The notes under the pieces: generated by a model | The model's input: the letters and a program-made list of their open reading frames with translations, nothing else | Databases searched by the model: none | Told to the model about the DNA's origin: nothing | Shown: positions 24,355 to 34,788 of the stretch, one piece after another | Position numbering within the stretch: the stretch's first letter is position 1 | How the letters are laid out: each line of letters starts with the position of its first letter | Origin: Vulcanimicrobium sp035943995 | Lineage (GTDB): Bacteria > Vulcanimicrobiota > Vulcanimicrobiia > Vulcanimicrobiales > Vulcanimicrobiaceae | Direction: 5' to 3' | Length of the DNA: 64,000 bases | Assembly: GCA_035943995.1 (NCBI GenBank) | Contig: DASZBS010000027.1 | Span: forward strand, 1 to 64,000 | Program-made: the position numbers and the translations under genes

Positions 24355-25478
24355 GCGCGCAACCTCGGGTCCCGCAGCCCACCGCCCAGGTCGCCGCGGT
24401 GCCGCCGTCGACGCCGTTCGTCGCGCCCGAAGAGCTCGCGCGGCGGCTCGGGCTTGCCGAGATGCTACGGCTGGGCGCGAACGAGAGCGCCTTCGGCCCG
24501 TCGCCGCGCGCGATCGCGGCGATGCGCGACGCCGTCGCGCTGACGTCGTGGTACGGCGACCCCGAGTCGCTCGAATTGCGCAGCGCGCTCGCCGCGCGCC
24601 ACGGCTGCACCGTCGGCGAGATCGTCGTCGCGTGCGGGATCGACGATCTGATGGGGCTCGTCGTGCGCGCGTTCTGCGCGCCGGGCGAGCCGTGCGTCGC
24701 GACGCGCGGCACCTATCCAACGCTGTTCTACCATCTGGCCGCGTACGGCGCGCGCGCGGAGTTCGCCGAGCCCGACGAGCGCGGCGGCATCGTGCCGGAG
24801 AGCATCGCCGACGCGGTGCGGCGGTCGGGTGCGAAACTGGTCTACGTCGCGAATCCCGACAACCCGTCGGGCGGGTTCGTCGACCGCGCGACGATCGCCG
24901 CGCTGCGCGCCGCGCTGCCGGACGACGTGCTGCTTTTCCTCGACGAGGCGTACGCCGATTTCGTGCCGCTCGCGGAGCTGCCGCCGGACGTCATCGACCC
25001 GCGCACGATTCGCACGCGCACGTTCTCGAAAGCGTACGGCATGGCCGGCGCGCGCATCGGATACGCGCTCGCGTCGGCCGAGACGGTGACGACGTTTCAG
25101 AAGCTGCGCCTGCACTTCGGCGTCAACCGCACGGCGCAGATCGGCGCGCTCGCTGCGCTCGGCGACGACGCGTTCCTGCGCGGCGTGATCGCCGAGGTCG
25201 AGCGCGGGCGCGACGAGTACCATGCGCTCGCCCTGCGGCACGGGCTGCCGTCGCTGCCGTCGTCCACCAACTTCGTCTGCATCGGGATCGGCACCAAAGA
25301 ACAGGCCGATGCGATGCTGGCCGCGCTGCTCGAGCGCGGCGTGTTCGTGCGCAAGCCGTGGGCGCCGCCGATCGACGGTTACATCCGCGTGACGGTCGGC
25401 ACCGCGCCGCAGCGCACGGCCTTCGCCGCCGCGTTCGCCGAGGCGCTGGACGGCGTGCGGGAGAAGGCCGCCAGGTGA
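24351..25478 (+). CDS. hisC: Histidinol-phosphate aminotransferase
   Basis: 375 aa, start GTG 24351 with GGAGG at 24343-24347. Fold-type I PLP enzyme: LRLGANESAFGPSPRAIAAM at the N-terminus, NPDNPSGGFV, FLDEAYADFVP, and the PLP lysine in RTFSKAYGMAGARIGYALA. It transaminates imidazole acetol phosphate in histidine synthesis or acts on aromatic amino acids. No other his genes are nearby, so an aromatic aminotransferase role is possible. The TGA overlaps the next GTG. Confidence 0.88.
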   Translation: MSAQPRVPQPTAQVAAVPPSTPFVAPEELARRLGLAEMLRLGANESAFGPSPRAIAAMRDAVALTSWYGDPESLELRSALAARHGCTVGEIVVACGIDDLMGLVVRAFCAPGEPCVATRGTYPTLFYHLAAYGARAEFAEPDERGGIVPESIADAVRRSGAKLVYVANPDNPSGGFVDRATIAALRAALPDDVLLFLDEAYADFVPLAELPPDVIDPRTIRTRTFSKAYGMAGARIGYALASAETVTTFQKLRLHFGVNRTAQIGALAALGDDAFLRGVIAEVERGRDEYHALALRHGLPSLPSSTNFVCIGIGTKEQADAMLAALLERGVFVRKPWAPPIDGYIRVTVGTAPQRTAFAAAFAEALDGVREKAAR

Positions 25479-26200
25479 GGTACGCGGTGATCTCCGACGT
25501 CCACTCCAACATCGAGGCGCTCGACGCGGTGTTCGCGCTGCTGCGCGAGGACGACGCGCTGCTGTGCCTGGGCGACATCGTGGGCTACGGCCCGAATCCG
25601 AACGAGTGCGTCGAGAAGATCCGCGCGCGCGCGACGGCGACGGTGCTCGGCAACCACGACGTCGCCGCGATCGACAACTTCGGCCTCGCGTACTTCAACC
25701 CGGCGGCGCGCGAAGCGATGAAGTGGACGCAGAGCGTGCTCACCGCGGAGAACCTCGCGTGGCTCGACAGCCTGGGCTACGAGTTTCGCATGCCGGACTT
25801 CTTGCTCGTGCACGGCGCGCCGGTGAACTATTTCGAGTACATCCTCGACAAGGCCGCGGCGGCGCGCGCGTTCGCCGCCACCGATGCGCCGATCATCTTC
25901 ATCGGCCACACGCACATCGCCGAGGTGTACGTGCTCGATCCCGACGGCTCCATCGAGCACGCGCACCTGCAGCAAGGCGGCGAGGTGAAGCTGCGCGCCG
26001 GGTTGCGCTATCTCTTCAACGTCGGCAGCGTCGGGCAGCCGCGCGACCTCAACCCGCGCTCCTCGTTCGGATTCTACGACTCGGTCACGCAGACCGTGAC
26101 GGTCACCCGCGTCGAGTACCCGATCGCGCGCGTGCAGGAGAAGATCGCCTCGGCGCATCTGCCCGACGCGCTGGCCCGCCGCCTCACCGTCGGGCGCTAA
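25475..26200 (+). CDS. Calcineurin-like metallophosphoesterase (YfcE/MJ0936-like)
   Basis: 241 aa, start GTG 25475 overlapping hisC. Metal-site motifs are in order: YAVISDVHSNIEAL, LGDIVGYGP, VLGNHDVAA, LVHGAP, and FIGHTHIAE. This is the YfcE-related phosphodiesterase family with two metal ions. Its substrate is probably a cyclic or linear phosphodiester, or in some relatives diadenosine polyphosphate. The length is typical. Confidence 0.92.
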   Translation: MRYAVISDVHSNIEALDAVFALLREDDALLCLGDIVGYGPNPNECVEKIRARATATVLGNHDVAAIDNFGLAYFNPAAREAMKWTQSVLTAENLAWLDSLGYEFRMPDFLLVHGAPVNYFEYILDKAAAARAFAATDAPIIFIGHTHIAEVYVLDPDGSIEHAHLQQGGEVKLRAGLRYLFNVGSVGQPRDLNPRSSFGFYDSVTQTVTVTRVEYPIARVQEKIASAHLPDALARRLTVGR

Positions 26201-26271
26201 CCCAAGCGGAAGTCGTGCGTTCGGCCGCAGCCGAGGGTTCCGAGGGAACCCACGGGAACGACAGGCGCGCT

Positions 26272-27270
26272 GTGCTGCGCCGTTCTCTCGCCGCGTTCGT
26301 CCTCGCGTCCCTGTGCGCGGTCCCGCTCCTAGCGGCGACGCCCGCGCCCAAGCCGTCGCCCGTCCCCGCGGCGCCGCCGGCCGCGGCGCGCAACGACTAC
26401 GCCAACGCCGCGTTCACCGCGCCGCTGGGCGAGGGCTTGCGCGCGTTCTACACGCGCGACTTCGCGGCCGCGCGCGTCGGCTTCGAGCACGCGCTCGCCG
26501 TCGTGCCCGACAACACGCTGGCGCTGTCGTTCCTCAACGCGACCGCCGCGCAGACGCCGGGCGAACTCGACGCGCTCGTCAACGCCGAGGAAGACGCGCT
26601 GCCGAAGAATCCCAAGAGCGCGCTGGTGCACGTGCGCCTGGGCTTTTCGTACATGTTCGTGTCGCTGACGGGACGCGACCGCAACGTCGACGCGCGCGAA
26701 GAGCTCAACGCCGCGCTGCAGCTCGACCCCACCTCGCAGGCGGCGCACACCGCACTGGGCATCATGCGCGAGGCCGAGCGCAGCGCCAACCGCGCGAAGA
26801 CGGAGTTCGTCGCCGCGCTGGCCGTCGATCCGCAGAACGTGCTCGCGCGCGAGTATCTCTCGCGCATCTACCAAGTGGACCTCAAGGATCCGCAGCGCGC
26901 GCTGACGTCGCTGATCGACGTGCCGAACCTCGTGCCCGACTACGCCGACATCTACTTCCACCTCGCCTCGCTGATGCACGACCTCGGTCAGTACGACGCC
27001 GCGGTCGCGTACGCGACGCGCGGGCTGCAGGCCGACGTCGGCCACGTCGGCGAGGCCGGCCAGCACGGCTACACGCTGCTCGCGCGCATCTATCTCGACG
27101 AGAAGAAACCCGACGACGCGCGCCGCGCGCTGCGCGCGTCGATCACCGCGGGCACCGACACCGCGTACGCCAGCACGCTGCTCAAGCGCATCGACGACGG
27201 CGCGTACGGCAAACCGTCACCGAGCCCGCTCCCGTCGAGCTCGCCGGCGCCCAAGAAAAAGAAGAAGTGA
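26272..27270 (+). CDS. Exported TPR-repeat protein
   Basis: 332 aa. GTG 26272 is preferred because the product then begins LRRSLAAFVLASLCAVPLLA, a clean signal peptide cleaved near ALA-TP; GTG 26215 is an alternative. A Pro linker is followed by six or so TPR-like helical hairpins (YTRDFAAARVGFEHALAVVPDN, LNAALQLDPTSQAAH, FVAALAVDPQNVLAREYL and others). The tail is Ser/Pro with a final run of lysines. It probably scaffolds an envelope complex. The TGA overlaps the thioesterase GTG. Confidence 0.8.
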   Translation: MLRRSLAAFVLASLCAVPLLAATPAPKPSPVPAAPPAAARNDYANAAFTAPLGEGLRAFYTRDFAAARVGFEHALAVVPDNTLALSFLNATAAQTPGELDALVNAEEDALPKNPKSALVHVRLGFSYMFVSLTGRDRNVDAREELNAALQLDPTSQAAHTALGIMREAERSANRAKTEFVAALAVDPQNVLAREYLSRIYQVDLKDPQRALTSLIDVPNLVPDYADIYFHLASLMHDLGQYDAAVAYATRGLQADVGHVGEAGQHGYTLLARIYLDEKKPDDARRALRASITAGTDTAYASTLLKRIDDGAYGKPSPSPLPSSSPAPKKKKK

Positions 27271-27713
27271 GCGGCGCGGTGCCGGTCGACGACGGGCGCT
27301 GCTTCGCCTGCGGGCCCTACAATGCCGACGGCATGCAACTTCGGTTCGTCCCGGCCGGCGAGGACGCGGTGCGTGCGGAGATCACGCTGCCGGCGCGCTT
27401 TCAAGGCTGGCGCGGCACCGCGCACGGCGGCATCGTGATGACGCTGCTGGACGAAGCGATGGCGCACGCGTGCGGGCGCATCGGCGAGCGCGGGATGACG
27501 GCGTCGATGCAGCTGCGCTTCCGCGCGGCCGTGCCGCTGGGCGAGCCGCTGGTCGTCACGGGCACCGTGAAGTGGCGCCGCCGCGCCGTGATCGCGCTCG
27601 ACGCCACCGTCGCGCACGCGAACGGCGCCGTCCTCGCAAGCGCCGAAGGATCGTTCGTCTCGGCCGGTCCGCTGGCGAAGGAGCGCCTCGGCGCACCCGA
27701 CGCGGCCGTCTGA
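27267..27713 (+). CDS. Hotdog-fold thioesterase (PaaI/4HBT family)
   Basis: 148 aa, start GTG 27267. The N-terminus CFACGPYNADGMQLRF and the helix region GWRGTAHGGIVMTLLDEAMAHA carry the His-Gly-Gly motif and the catalytic acidic residue of PaaI-like thioesterases. It should hydrolyse an acyl-CoA; the acyl group is unknown. The gene is overlapped on both sides (4 bp and 3 bp) and is part of the hisC to smpB run. Confidence 0.85.
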   Translation: MSGAVPVDDGRCFACGPYNADGMQLRFVPAGEDAVRAEITLPARFQGWRGTAHGGIVMTLLDEAMAHACGRIGERGMTASMQLRFRAAVPLGEPLVVTGTVKWRRRAVIALDATVAHANGAVLASAEGSFVSAGPLAKERLGAPDAAV

Positions 27714-28210
27714 TGGCGAAGATGAAGCAGGCCCGCGTCGCCGCCAAGGCGGAGCGCGCGGCCAAAGCGCCCGAGCCGTCCCTGGACAACCGCCGCGCCC
27801 GCCACGAGTACGAGAAGCTCGAATCGCTCGAGGCCGGCGTCGCGCTCCAAGGCAGCGAGATCAAGTCGATCCGGCGCGGCAACGTCTCGATCAACGAGGC
27901 CTTCGCGCGCTTGCGCGAAGGCGAGCTCTTCCTTCTCAACTTCACCATCCCGCCGTACAAAGAAGCGTCGCACTTCAACCACGAGCCCAACCGGCCGCGC
28001 AAGCTGCTGCTCCACCGCGAGCAGATCCAGCGACTCGCCGGGCGCGCCGCGGAGAAAGGCCTGACGCTCGTGCCGTGGCGGCTGTACTTCAAGAACGGCC
28101 GGGTGAAGGTCGAGCTCGCGCTGGTCCGCGGCAAGAAACTGTGGGATCGGCGGAGGGACATCCAAGCGCGCGACGTCGAACGCGAGATCGCCCGGTCCAC
28201 CAGCCGGTGA
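27713..28210 (+). CDS. smpB: SsrA-binding protein
   Basis: 165 aa from ATG 27713. Canonical SmpB: NRRARHEYEKLESLEAGVALQGSEIKS, then NHEPNRPRKLLLHR, and VPWRLYFKNGRVKVELALVRGKKLWDRR. It brings tmRNA to stalled ribosomes for trans-translation. The N-terminus has about 20 extra Lys/Ala residues. No tmRNA gene is visible in the window. The ATG overlaps the preceding TGA. Confidence 0.95.
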   Translation: MAKMKQARVAAKAERAAKAPEPSLDNRRARHEYEKLESLEAGVALQGSEIKSIRRGNVSINEAFARLREGELFLLNFTIPPYKEASHFNHEPNRPRKLLLHREQIQRLAGRAAEKGLTLVPWRLYFKNGRVKVELALVRGKKLWDRRRDIQARDVEREIARSTSR

Positions 28211-28281
28211 CGGCAGGGTAGCGTTCACCGTCCGGTGTACGAGCCGTGATCGGGCTCACTTGGGGGCGCCGAAGGAAAGTG

Positions 28282-28728
28282 ATGATGAACCGATACCGCA
28301 ATTTTCTACGAGCGGGATTTGTTGCGCTCGTACCTCTGCTTCTCGCGGCGTGCCAGGGTGGCGGCGCGAACCCGCCGCCCTTCAACACCGGTAACTCCGG
28401 GCCGCCCGGCCAGCTCAGCGTCAGCCCCAGCTCGCTGTCGTTCTCGGGCACGGGCGCCGCGTTCGCGCAGAACGTGACGATCACGGTATCGGTACCGACG
28501 TCGCAGATCACCGTTACGCCGGACCCGGCGTGCGGGACGGGCAGCAACGCGCTCGTGACGATCGCAAACCCGCAGCAGACCGGGAACACGTTCACGGCGA
28601 CCGTGACCCCGCAGCACGCCGGCACGTGCAACATCACGCTCAGCAGCGGCTCGGGCGGATCGGCGCAGTTCACGGTCACGGTCAACAGCGGCACGGTCAC
28701 GATCTCGGGCCGTCACGCCAAACAGTAA
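28282..28728 (+). CDS. Lipoprotein with a single Ig-like beta domain
   Basis: 148 aa. The start is ambiguous among GTG 28279, ATG 28282 and ATG 28285, all just after GAAGGA. The lipobox is LVPLLLAAC (Cys near 21). A Gly/Pro/Asn linker leads into a Thr/Ser/Val-rich beta domain (LSVSPSSLSFSGTGAAF, ending AQFTVTVNSGTVTIS). The domain resembles surface Ig-like or BACON-like repeats, with CGTG and TCNIT as a probable disulfide. The next gene encodes a second such lipoprotein. Confidence 0.7.
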   Translation: MMNRYRNFLRAGFVALVPLLLAACQGGGANPPPFNTGNSGPPGQLSVSPSSLSFSGTGAAFAQNVTITVSVPTSQITVTPDPACGTGSNALVTIANPQQTGNTFTATVTPQHAGTCNITLSSGSGGSAQFTVTVNSGTVTISGRHAKQ

Positions 28729-28737
28729 CTCGTACGT

Positions 28738-28759
28738 CCCCGGGCCTTCGAGCCCGGGG
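28738..28759 (+). terminator. Strong GC hairpin between two lipoprotein genes
   Basis: CCCCGGGC (28738-28745) pairs fully with GCCCGGGG (28752-28759) around a 6-nt loop. There is no U tract, so it may act as a pause, processing or weak termination site rather than a standard intrinsic terminator. Confidence 0.5.
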
Positions 28760-28789
28760 TTCGTCACGTACTCGCGGAGGCGACGACAC

Positions 28790-29977
28790 ATGAACATGCG
28801 CGCGGTGGCCGTCGCGTCACTCGTCCTGCTCGCCGGTTGCGGCGGCGGCGGCGGCTCGACGCCTGCTCCCCAGCAGCCCCCGGTGCAGCTGCCGCCGGTC
28901 ACGAACGCGCCCGCCGCGGGCTCGGCGACGCTCACGCTCGAGGTGCCGCGGGGCAGCTCGTCCGCGCAACGCGCGCCGAAGTTCGTGTCGCCCAACTCCA
29001 AGACGCTCGTCGTGACCGTGAAGACGGTCAACGGACAACCGCCGACGGCGGCGCAAGTCCCGCCGGCGCTGAACCCCGAGACGTTCCCGCTCTCGACCGC
29101 GCCCGGCGGCAACTGCACGGTATCGCCGAACGGCGAGACCTGCACGGTCACGATCCCGGCGCCGACGGGCCAGGTCACGTATCAGTTCGACCTGTTCGAC
29201 GCGAGCAACAACAAGCTCGCGACGAACACGCTCACGTTCACCATCGCGGCGGGCTCGTCTCCGAACCTGCAGGCACAGCTCAACGGCATCGTCAGCACGG
29301 TCACCGTGACCGCGCCGACGCTCAACGCCGGCACGTCGTTCTCCGGACCGATCACCGTGCAGGCCTTCGACGCCAGCGGCGCGCTCATCGTCGGCAGCGC
29401 GCCCTACAACAACCCGTTCACGCTCACCGACAACGACGCGTCGGGCTCGACGTCGCTCACCGACGGCGCCACGACCGGCCTCGTCGTGACGGTCGCCGGC
29501 CCCAACGACGTCGTGATCCTGAACTATGACGGCACGGACGTCGACCCGTTCACGATCACCGCGACGGTCCCGGGCAAAGCGCCGGCGACGGCGGGCACGG
29601 TGCAGACCACGTTCCAACCCGTCACCTTCCCGGGCACGCCGAACGACACGCAGCGCCCGACCGACCCGAACTTCAACCAGCCCACGCTGGCGTTCACGAC
29701 CATCCCCTCGACGCAGCAGTTCACCGCGGCGCAGGTCGGCTGGTCCGATCACGGCACGCACGGCTTCACGGTCGCCCTCGACCCCGCGACGTGCGGCAGC
29801 GGCGCGAGCGCCGTCGTCACCGTCGCAGCAGCGGCCGGCACGAACAACCGCACGTTCAACGTCACGTCGCAGAACGTGGGCGTCTGCAAGGGCACCGTCA
29901 CCGGCGGACCGCCGGGACACCCGCAGAGCGCGACGATCTGGTTCAGCGTGGCTACGTCGAACATCATCCTGAACTAA
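28790..29977 (+). CDS. Large beta-rich surface lipoprotein
   Basis: 395 aa from ATG 28790 (ATG 28796 is also possible), with GGAGG upstream. The lipobox is SLVLLAGC followed by a Gly run. Several beta domains follow, rich in Thr, Val and Asn: residues about 45-170, about 170-260 (VSTVTVTAPTLNAGTSFSGP), and a C-terminal domain with two Cys (ATCGSGAS and VCKGTV) similar in plan to the preceding lipoprotein. Ig-like folds and a surface or adhesion role are inferred. No catalytic motifs were seen. Confidence 0.72.
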   Translation: MNMRAVAVASLVLLAGCGGGGGSTPAPQQPPVQLPPVTNAPAAGSATLTLEVPRGSSSAQRAPKFVSPNSKTLVVTVKTVNGQPPTAAQVPPALNPETFPLSTAPGGNCTVSPNGETCTVTIPAPTGQVTYQFDLFDASNNKLATNTLTFTIAAGSSPNLQAQLNGIVSTVTVTAPTLNAGTSFSGPITVQAFDASGALIVGSAPYNNPFTLTDNDASGSTSLTDGATTGLVVTVAGPNDVVILNYDGTDVDPFTITATVPGKAPATAGTVQTTFQPVTFPGTPNDTQRPTDPNFNQPTLAFTTIPSTQQFTAAQVGWSDHGTHGFTVALDPATCGSGASAVVTVAAAAGTNNRTFNVTSQNVGVCKGTVTGGPPGHPQSATIWFSVATSNIILN

Positions 29978-29984
29978 GCCGCCC

Positions 29985-30803
29985 GTGCGCGGCGCTCGCC
30001 CCGAACGCGCCCTGGACGCCGTGATTCGAAGTGCCGTGCACTTCGAGCGCGGCGTTCGCGTTTGCGTCGCGTGCTCGGGCGGGCCCGACTCCGTCGCGCT
30101 CGCGGCGCTGCTCGACCGGCTCGCGCGCGAGGACGGTTACGACGTCGTGCTCGCGCACGTCAACCACGGCGTGCGCGCGAGCGCCGGGCAGGACGAGTGC
30201 GTCGTGCTCTCCGTCGGCGCGCGCCTCGGGCGGCGCGTCGTCGTCGCGCGCCCGACCGTCGGTGGTGACGACGAGGCGGCGTTGCGCGACGCGCGCTATG
30301 CCGCGCTCGCGGAGCTCGCGGCCGCTTCGGGCGCGAGCACCGTCGCGACCGCGCACACGGCGGAAGACCAAACCGAGACGGTGCTGCTCGCGCTGTTCCG
30401 CGGTACGGGGATCGACGGGCTCGCCGGGATGCCGCCGCGGCGCCCGCTGACCGATCGCATCGACCTCGTTCGCCCGGTGCTGCGCGTGACGCACGCCGAG
30501 CTCGCGACGGAGCTGCGCGCCAGCGCGCTGCCGTACGCGCTCGACCCCACCAACGACCAGACGCGCTACCGGCGCAACGCGCTGCGCGCGCCGCTCGCGG
30601 CGTTGCGCGAGGAGTTTCCGCGGCTCGACCGCGCCGTCGCGCGCTGCGCGGCGATCGTGCGCGGCGAGCTCGAGCGCAGCGGGCGCGCGCAGGCGCGCCG
30701 CGCGCTGCGCGAGGAGCTGCGCAAACGCAACCTGCTGCGCGACGTGCCGTTCGCGCGCATCGAGGCGATGCTCGACGCCGGCGAACGCGGCGCGGATCCG
30801 TAA
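29985..30803 (+). CDS. tilS: tRNA(Ile)-lysidine synthase (short form)
   Basis: 272 aa, start GTG 29985, 7 bp after the lipoprotein gene. The PP-loop is VACSGGPDSVALAALL, with LAHVNHGVR and TAHTAEDQTETVLLALFRGTG, then VRPVLRVTHAELA and DPTNDQTRYRRNALR. It converts C34 of tRNA-Ile(CAU) to lysidine with ATP and lysine. It lacks the C-terminal TilS domains of the E. coli form, like other short TilS proteins. hpt and ftsH follow, the same tilS-hpt-ftsH order as in many bacteria. Confidence 0.93.
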   Translation: MRGARPERALDAVIRSAVHFERGVRVCVACSGGPDSVALAALLDRLAREDGYDVVLAHVNHGVRASAGQDECVVLSVGARLGRRVVVARPTVGGDDEAALRDARYAALAELAAASGASTVATAHTAEDQTETVLLALFRGTGIDGLAGMPPRRPLTDRIDLVRPVLRVTHAELATELRASALPYALDPTNDQTRYRRNALRAPLAALREEFPRLDRAVARCAAIVRGELERSGRAQARRALREELRKRNLLRDVPFARIEAMLDAGERGADP

Positions 30804-30886
30804 AGTCCCGCCTCGCCGACGGGACTCGCGCTTGGGCGAGCGCGAACGCGTCCGGGATGCACCCTTCGACACCGGCTCAGGACGAC

Positions 30887-31450
30887 ATGACGCTCCCGCC
30901 CGGGATCGAGCGCGTTCTCATCAGCGCCGGCGAGCTCGCCGCCGCGAACCGGCGCATCGCTGCGGAGATCGCCCGTGACTACGCCGGCCGTTCCCTCATC
31001 CTGGTCGGCGTGCTCAAAGGGGCGCTGTTCGTCACGGCCGACCTAGCGCGGGCACTCGCGCAGACCCCGGGCGGTCCTACGGACGTGCAGCTCGATTTCA
31101 TCGCGGTCTCTTCGTACGGCAACGCCCACCGCTCCAGCGGCGAGGTGCGGCTCATCCAGGACACCACGCACGCCATCGAGGGGCGCCACGTGATCATCGT
31201 GGAGGACATCGTCGACAACGGCCACACGCTGCACTACTTGCGCGCCATGCTCGCCAACCGGCAGCCTGCGTCGCTCCGGGCGGCCGTTCTCCTCGATAAG
31301 CCGTACCACCGAGCGGTCGACGTGACGGTCGATTACACCGGCTTGATCTGCCCCGACGAGTTCGTCGTAGGGTACGGTCTGGACTATCAGGAACGGTATC
31401 GGACTCTTCCGTATCTCGCGAAGCTCCGCCCGGACGTGCTCCCCGCATGA
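30887..31450 (+). CDS. hpt: Hypoxanthine phosphoribosyltransferase
   Basis: 187 aa from ATG 30887, preceded by AGGA. Motifs: LVGVLKGALFVTADLARAL, DFIAVSSYG, and the PRPP loop VIIVEDIVDNGHTL (the usual D-T-G is D-N-G here), then DKPYHRAVDVTVDYTG and FVVGYGLDY. It salvages hypoxanthine or guanine. An ATG at 30857 would add MHPSTPAQDD, but that segment comes from a sequence similar to the dispersed CCTTCGACAGGCTCAGG repeat, so I prefer 30887. Confidence 0.92.
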   Translation: MTLPPGIERVLISAGELAAANRRIAAEIARDYAGRSLILVGVLKGALFVTADLARALAQTPGGPTDVQLDFIAVSSYGNAHRSSGEVRLIQDTTHAIEGRHVIIVEDIVDNGHTLHYLRAMLANRQPASLRAAVLLDKPYHRAVDVTVDYTGLICPDEFVVGYGLDYQERYRTLPYLAKLRPDVLPA

Positions 31451-31531
31451 CCCGGGTCAACCATTACAGCGCGAGACGTATCTTACCGAGTAACGTTCTA
31501 AGAGAAGTACGGTAAAAGGGTCTCGCAACCA

Positions 31532-33444
<1,913 letters not shown>

Positions 33445-33448
<4 letters not shown>

Positions 33449-34788
33449 GCGGCTTAGGGCAGGGTCTCAGGGCCGCGGTTTCCGCGGCCCTTCTCGTCTG
33501 CGCCGTGACGGGTGCGGCGGGCGCCCAAGGGGCCGCCCCGGCCACCGGGACGCTGCCCGGCGGCGTGATGTACGAGCTGCGGCCCGACCCGGCGCAGTCC
33601 GGCGCCGCGGTCGCGCTGTGGTACCGCGCCCCGGCCGGCGGGTTCGACGCGACGCCGGTGCCCGGTCTTTCGCGGCTGGCCGCAGCGACGGTCACCGCAT
33701 CGGCACCGATCACCGGCACCCCGCTCGCGCAGCTCGTCGAGCGCTTCGGCGGGCGGCTGAGCGTCACGGCGTATCCCGACAGCGTCGCGATCACCGCGCT
33801 CGTGCCGCCCGATCACGTCGCGCAGACCGTGCGGGCGATGACGGCCGACTTCTTCGCCCCGGTCGTGACCGCCGAGGGCTTCGCGCTGGGCCAGCGCGAC
33901 GCGGGCGACGACGCTCTCCTGCGCTCGGTGGAACCGGACGCCATCGAGGACGCGCTGGGCGCGGCGCTGTTCGCGGCCGGGCCGTTCCACGACGGCACGC
34001 TCCCCACCGCGGCGCTGGGCGACGTGACGGTGGAGCGCGTGCGCGCGTTCGCCGAGCGCGCGTTCCGGCCGGGGAACGCGATCCTGGTCCTGGCGGGCAA
34101 CGTCGACGCCGCGGCGCTCGGCAACGTGGCGGCGCGCAGCGGCGACACGTCCGCCGCGGCGCCCGAGCCGGCCGCCGCGCAAGCTCCCGCACCGCGCACC
34201 GCGGGCACGCCGGGGCTCAACCGGACCGGCAACATCACCGGCACGGGGCTGGGCTGGGTCGGGCCGCCGATCGCGGACGAGGGCGCGGCCACCGCGCTCG
34301 ACTTCCTGGCCGACGCGCTGTTCACGCCGAAGACGGGGATCGTCGCCAAGGCGCTGGGCACCCGCAAGGCGACCGTCACGGGCCGGTTCGTGACCTATCA
34401 CGATCCCGGCGTCTTCCTGGTGACGATCACCGGCGACGACGCTGCCGCGGCGCGCCCGATCGTCGAGCAGGCCATCGCCGCCGCCGCCGCGCCGATGGCC
34501 GCGCCGGCCTTCGAGGCGGCCCGAGCCGGGTTCGTGTACCGCCTGCTCGGCATGATGGAATCGCCGGCCGAGGTCGCCGACACCTACGGCTGGTACGCCG
34601 TCGAGGGCGATCCGGCGTACGCACCCGCGGAAGGCGGCCTCCAGGGCCGTTACTTCACGCTCGCCGCCAAGCTGACGCCCGCGAGCGTCGCGCAGGCCGC
34701 CGCGCGGTATCTCTCCGCGCCGCCGGCCGCGGTTACGTTCGCGAAGGCCGCTCCCGAAGCGCCGGCGGCGCCGAAGAAGCCCGCGTGA
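33445..34788 (+). CDS. M16-family peptidase homologue lacking the zinc motif (first of a pair)
   Basis: 447 aa, start GTG 33445, with a signal peptide ending near AGAQG. The two-lobe M16 fold is suggested by MYELRPDPAQSGAAVALWYRAP, TYRERF-like RVRAFAERAFRPGNAILVLAGN, and a second lobe from about 270. The HxxEH zinc motif expected after PVPGLSRLAAA is absent, so it should not be a protease. The gene after it also lacks the motif. Non-catalytic partners are known in M16 complexes; here both appear inactive. Confidence 0.8.

Noticed and set aside
28211..28281. tmRNA gene next to smpB
   Set aside because: No tRNA-like acceptor or T-arm sequences were found near smpB or elsewhere in the window.
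30857..30886. Upstream ATG start for hpt
   Set aside because: It adds ten residues encoded by a dispersed-repeat-like sequence; the ATG at 30887 has AGGA upstream and matches the family length.
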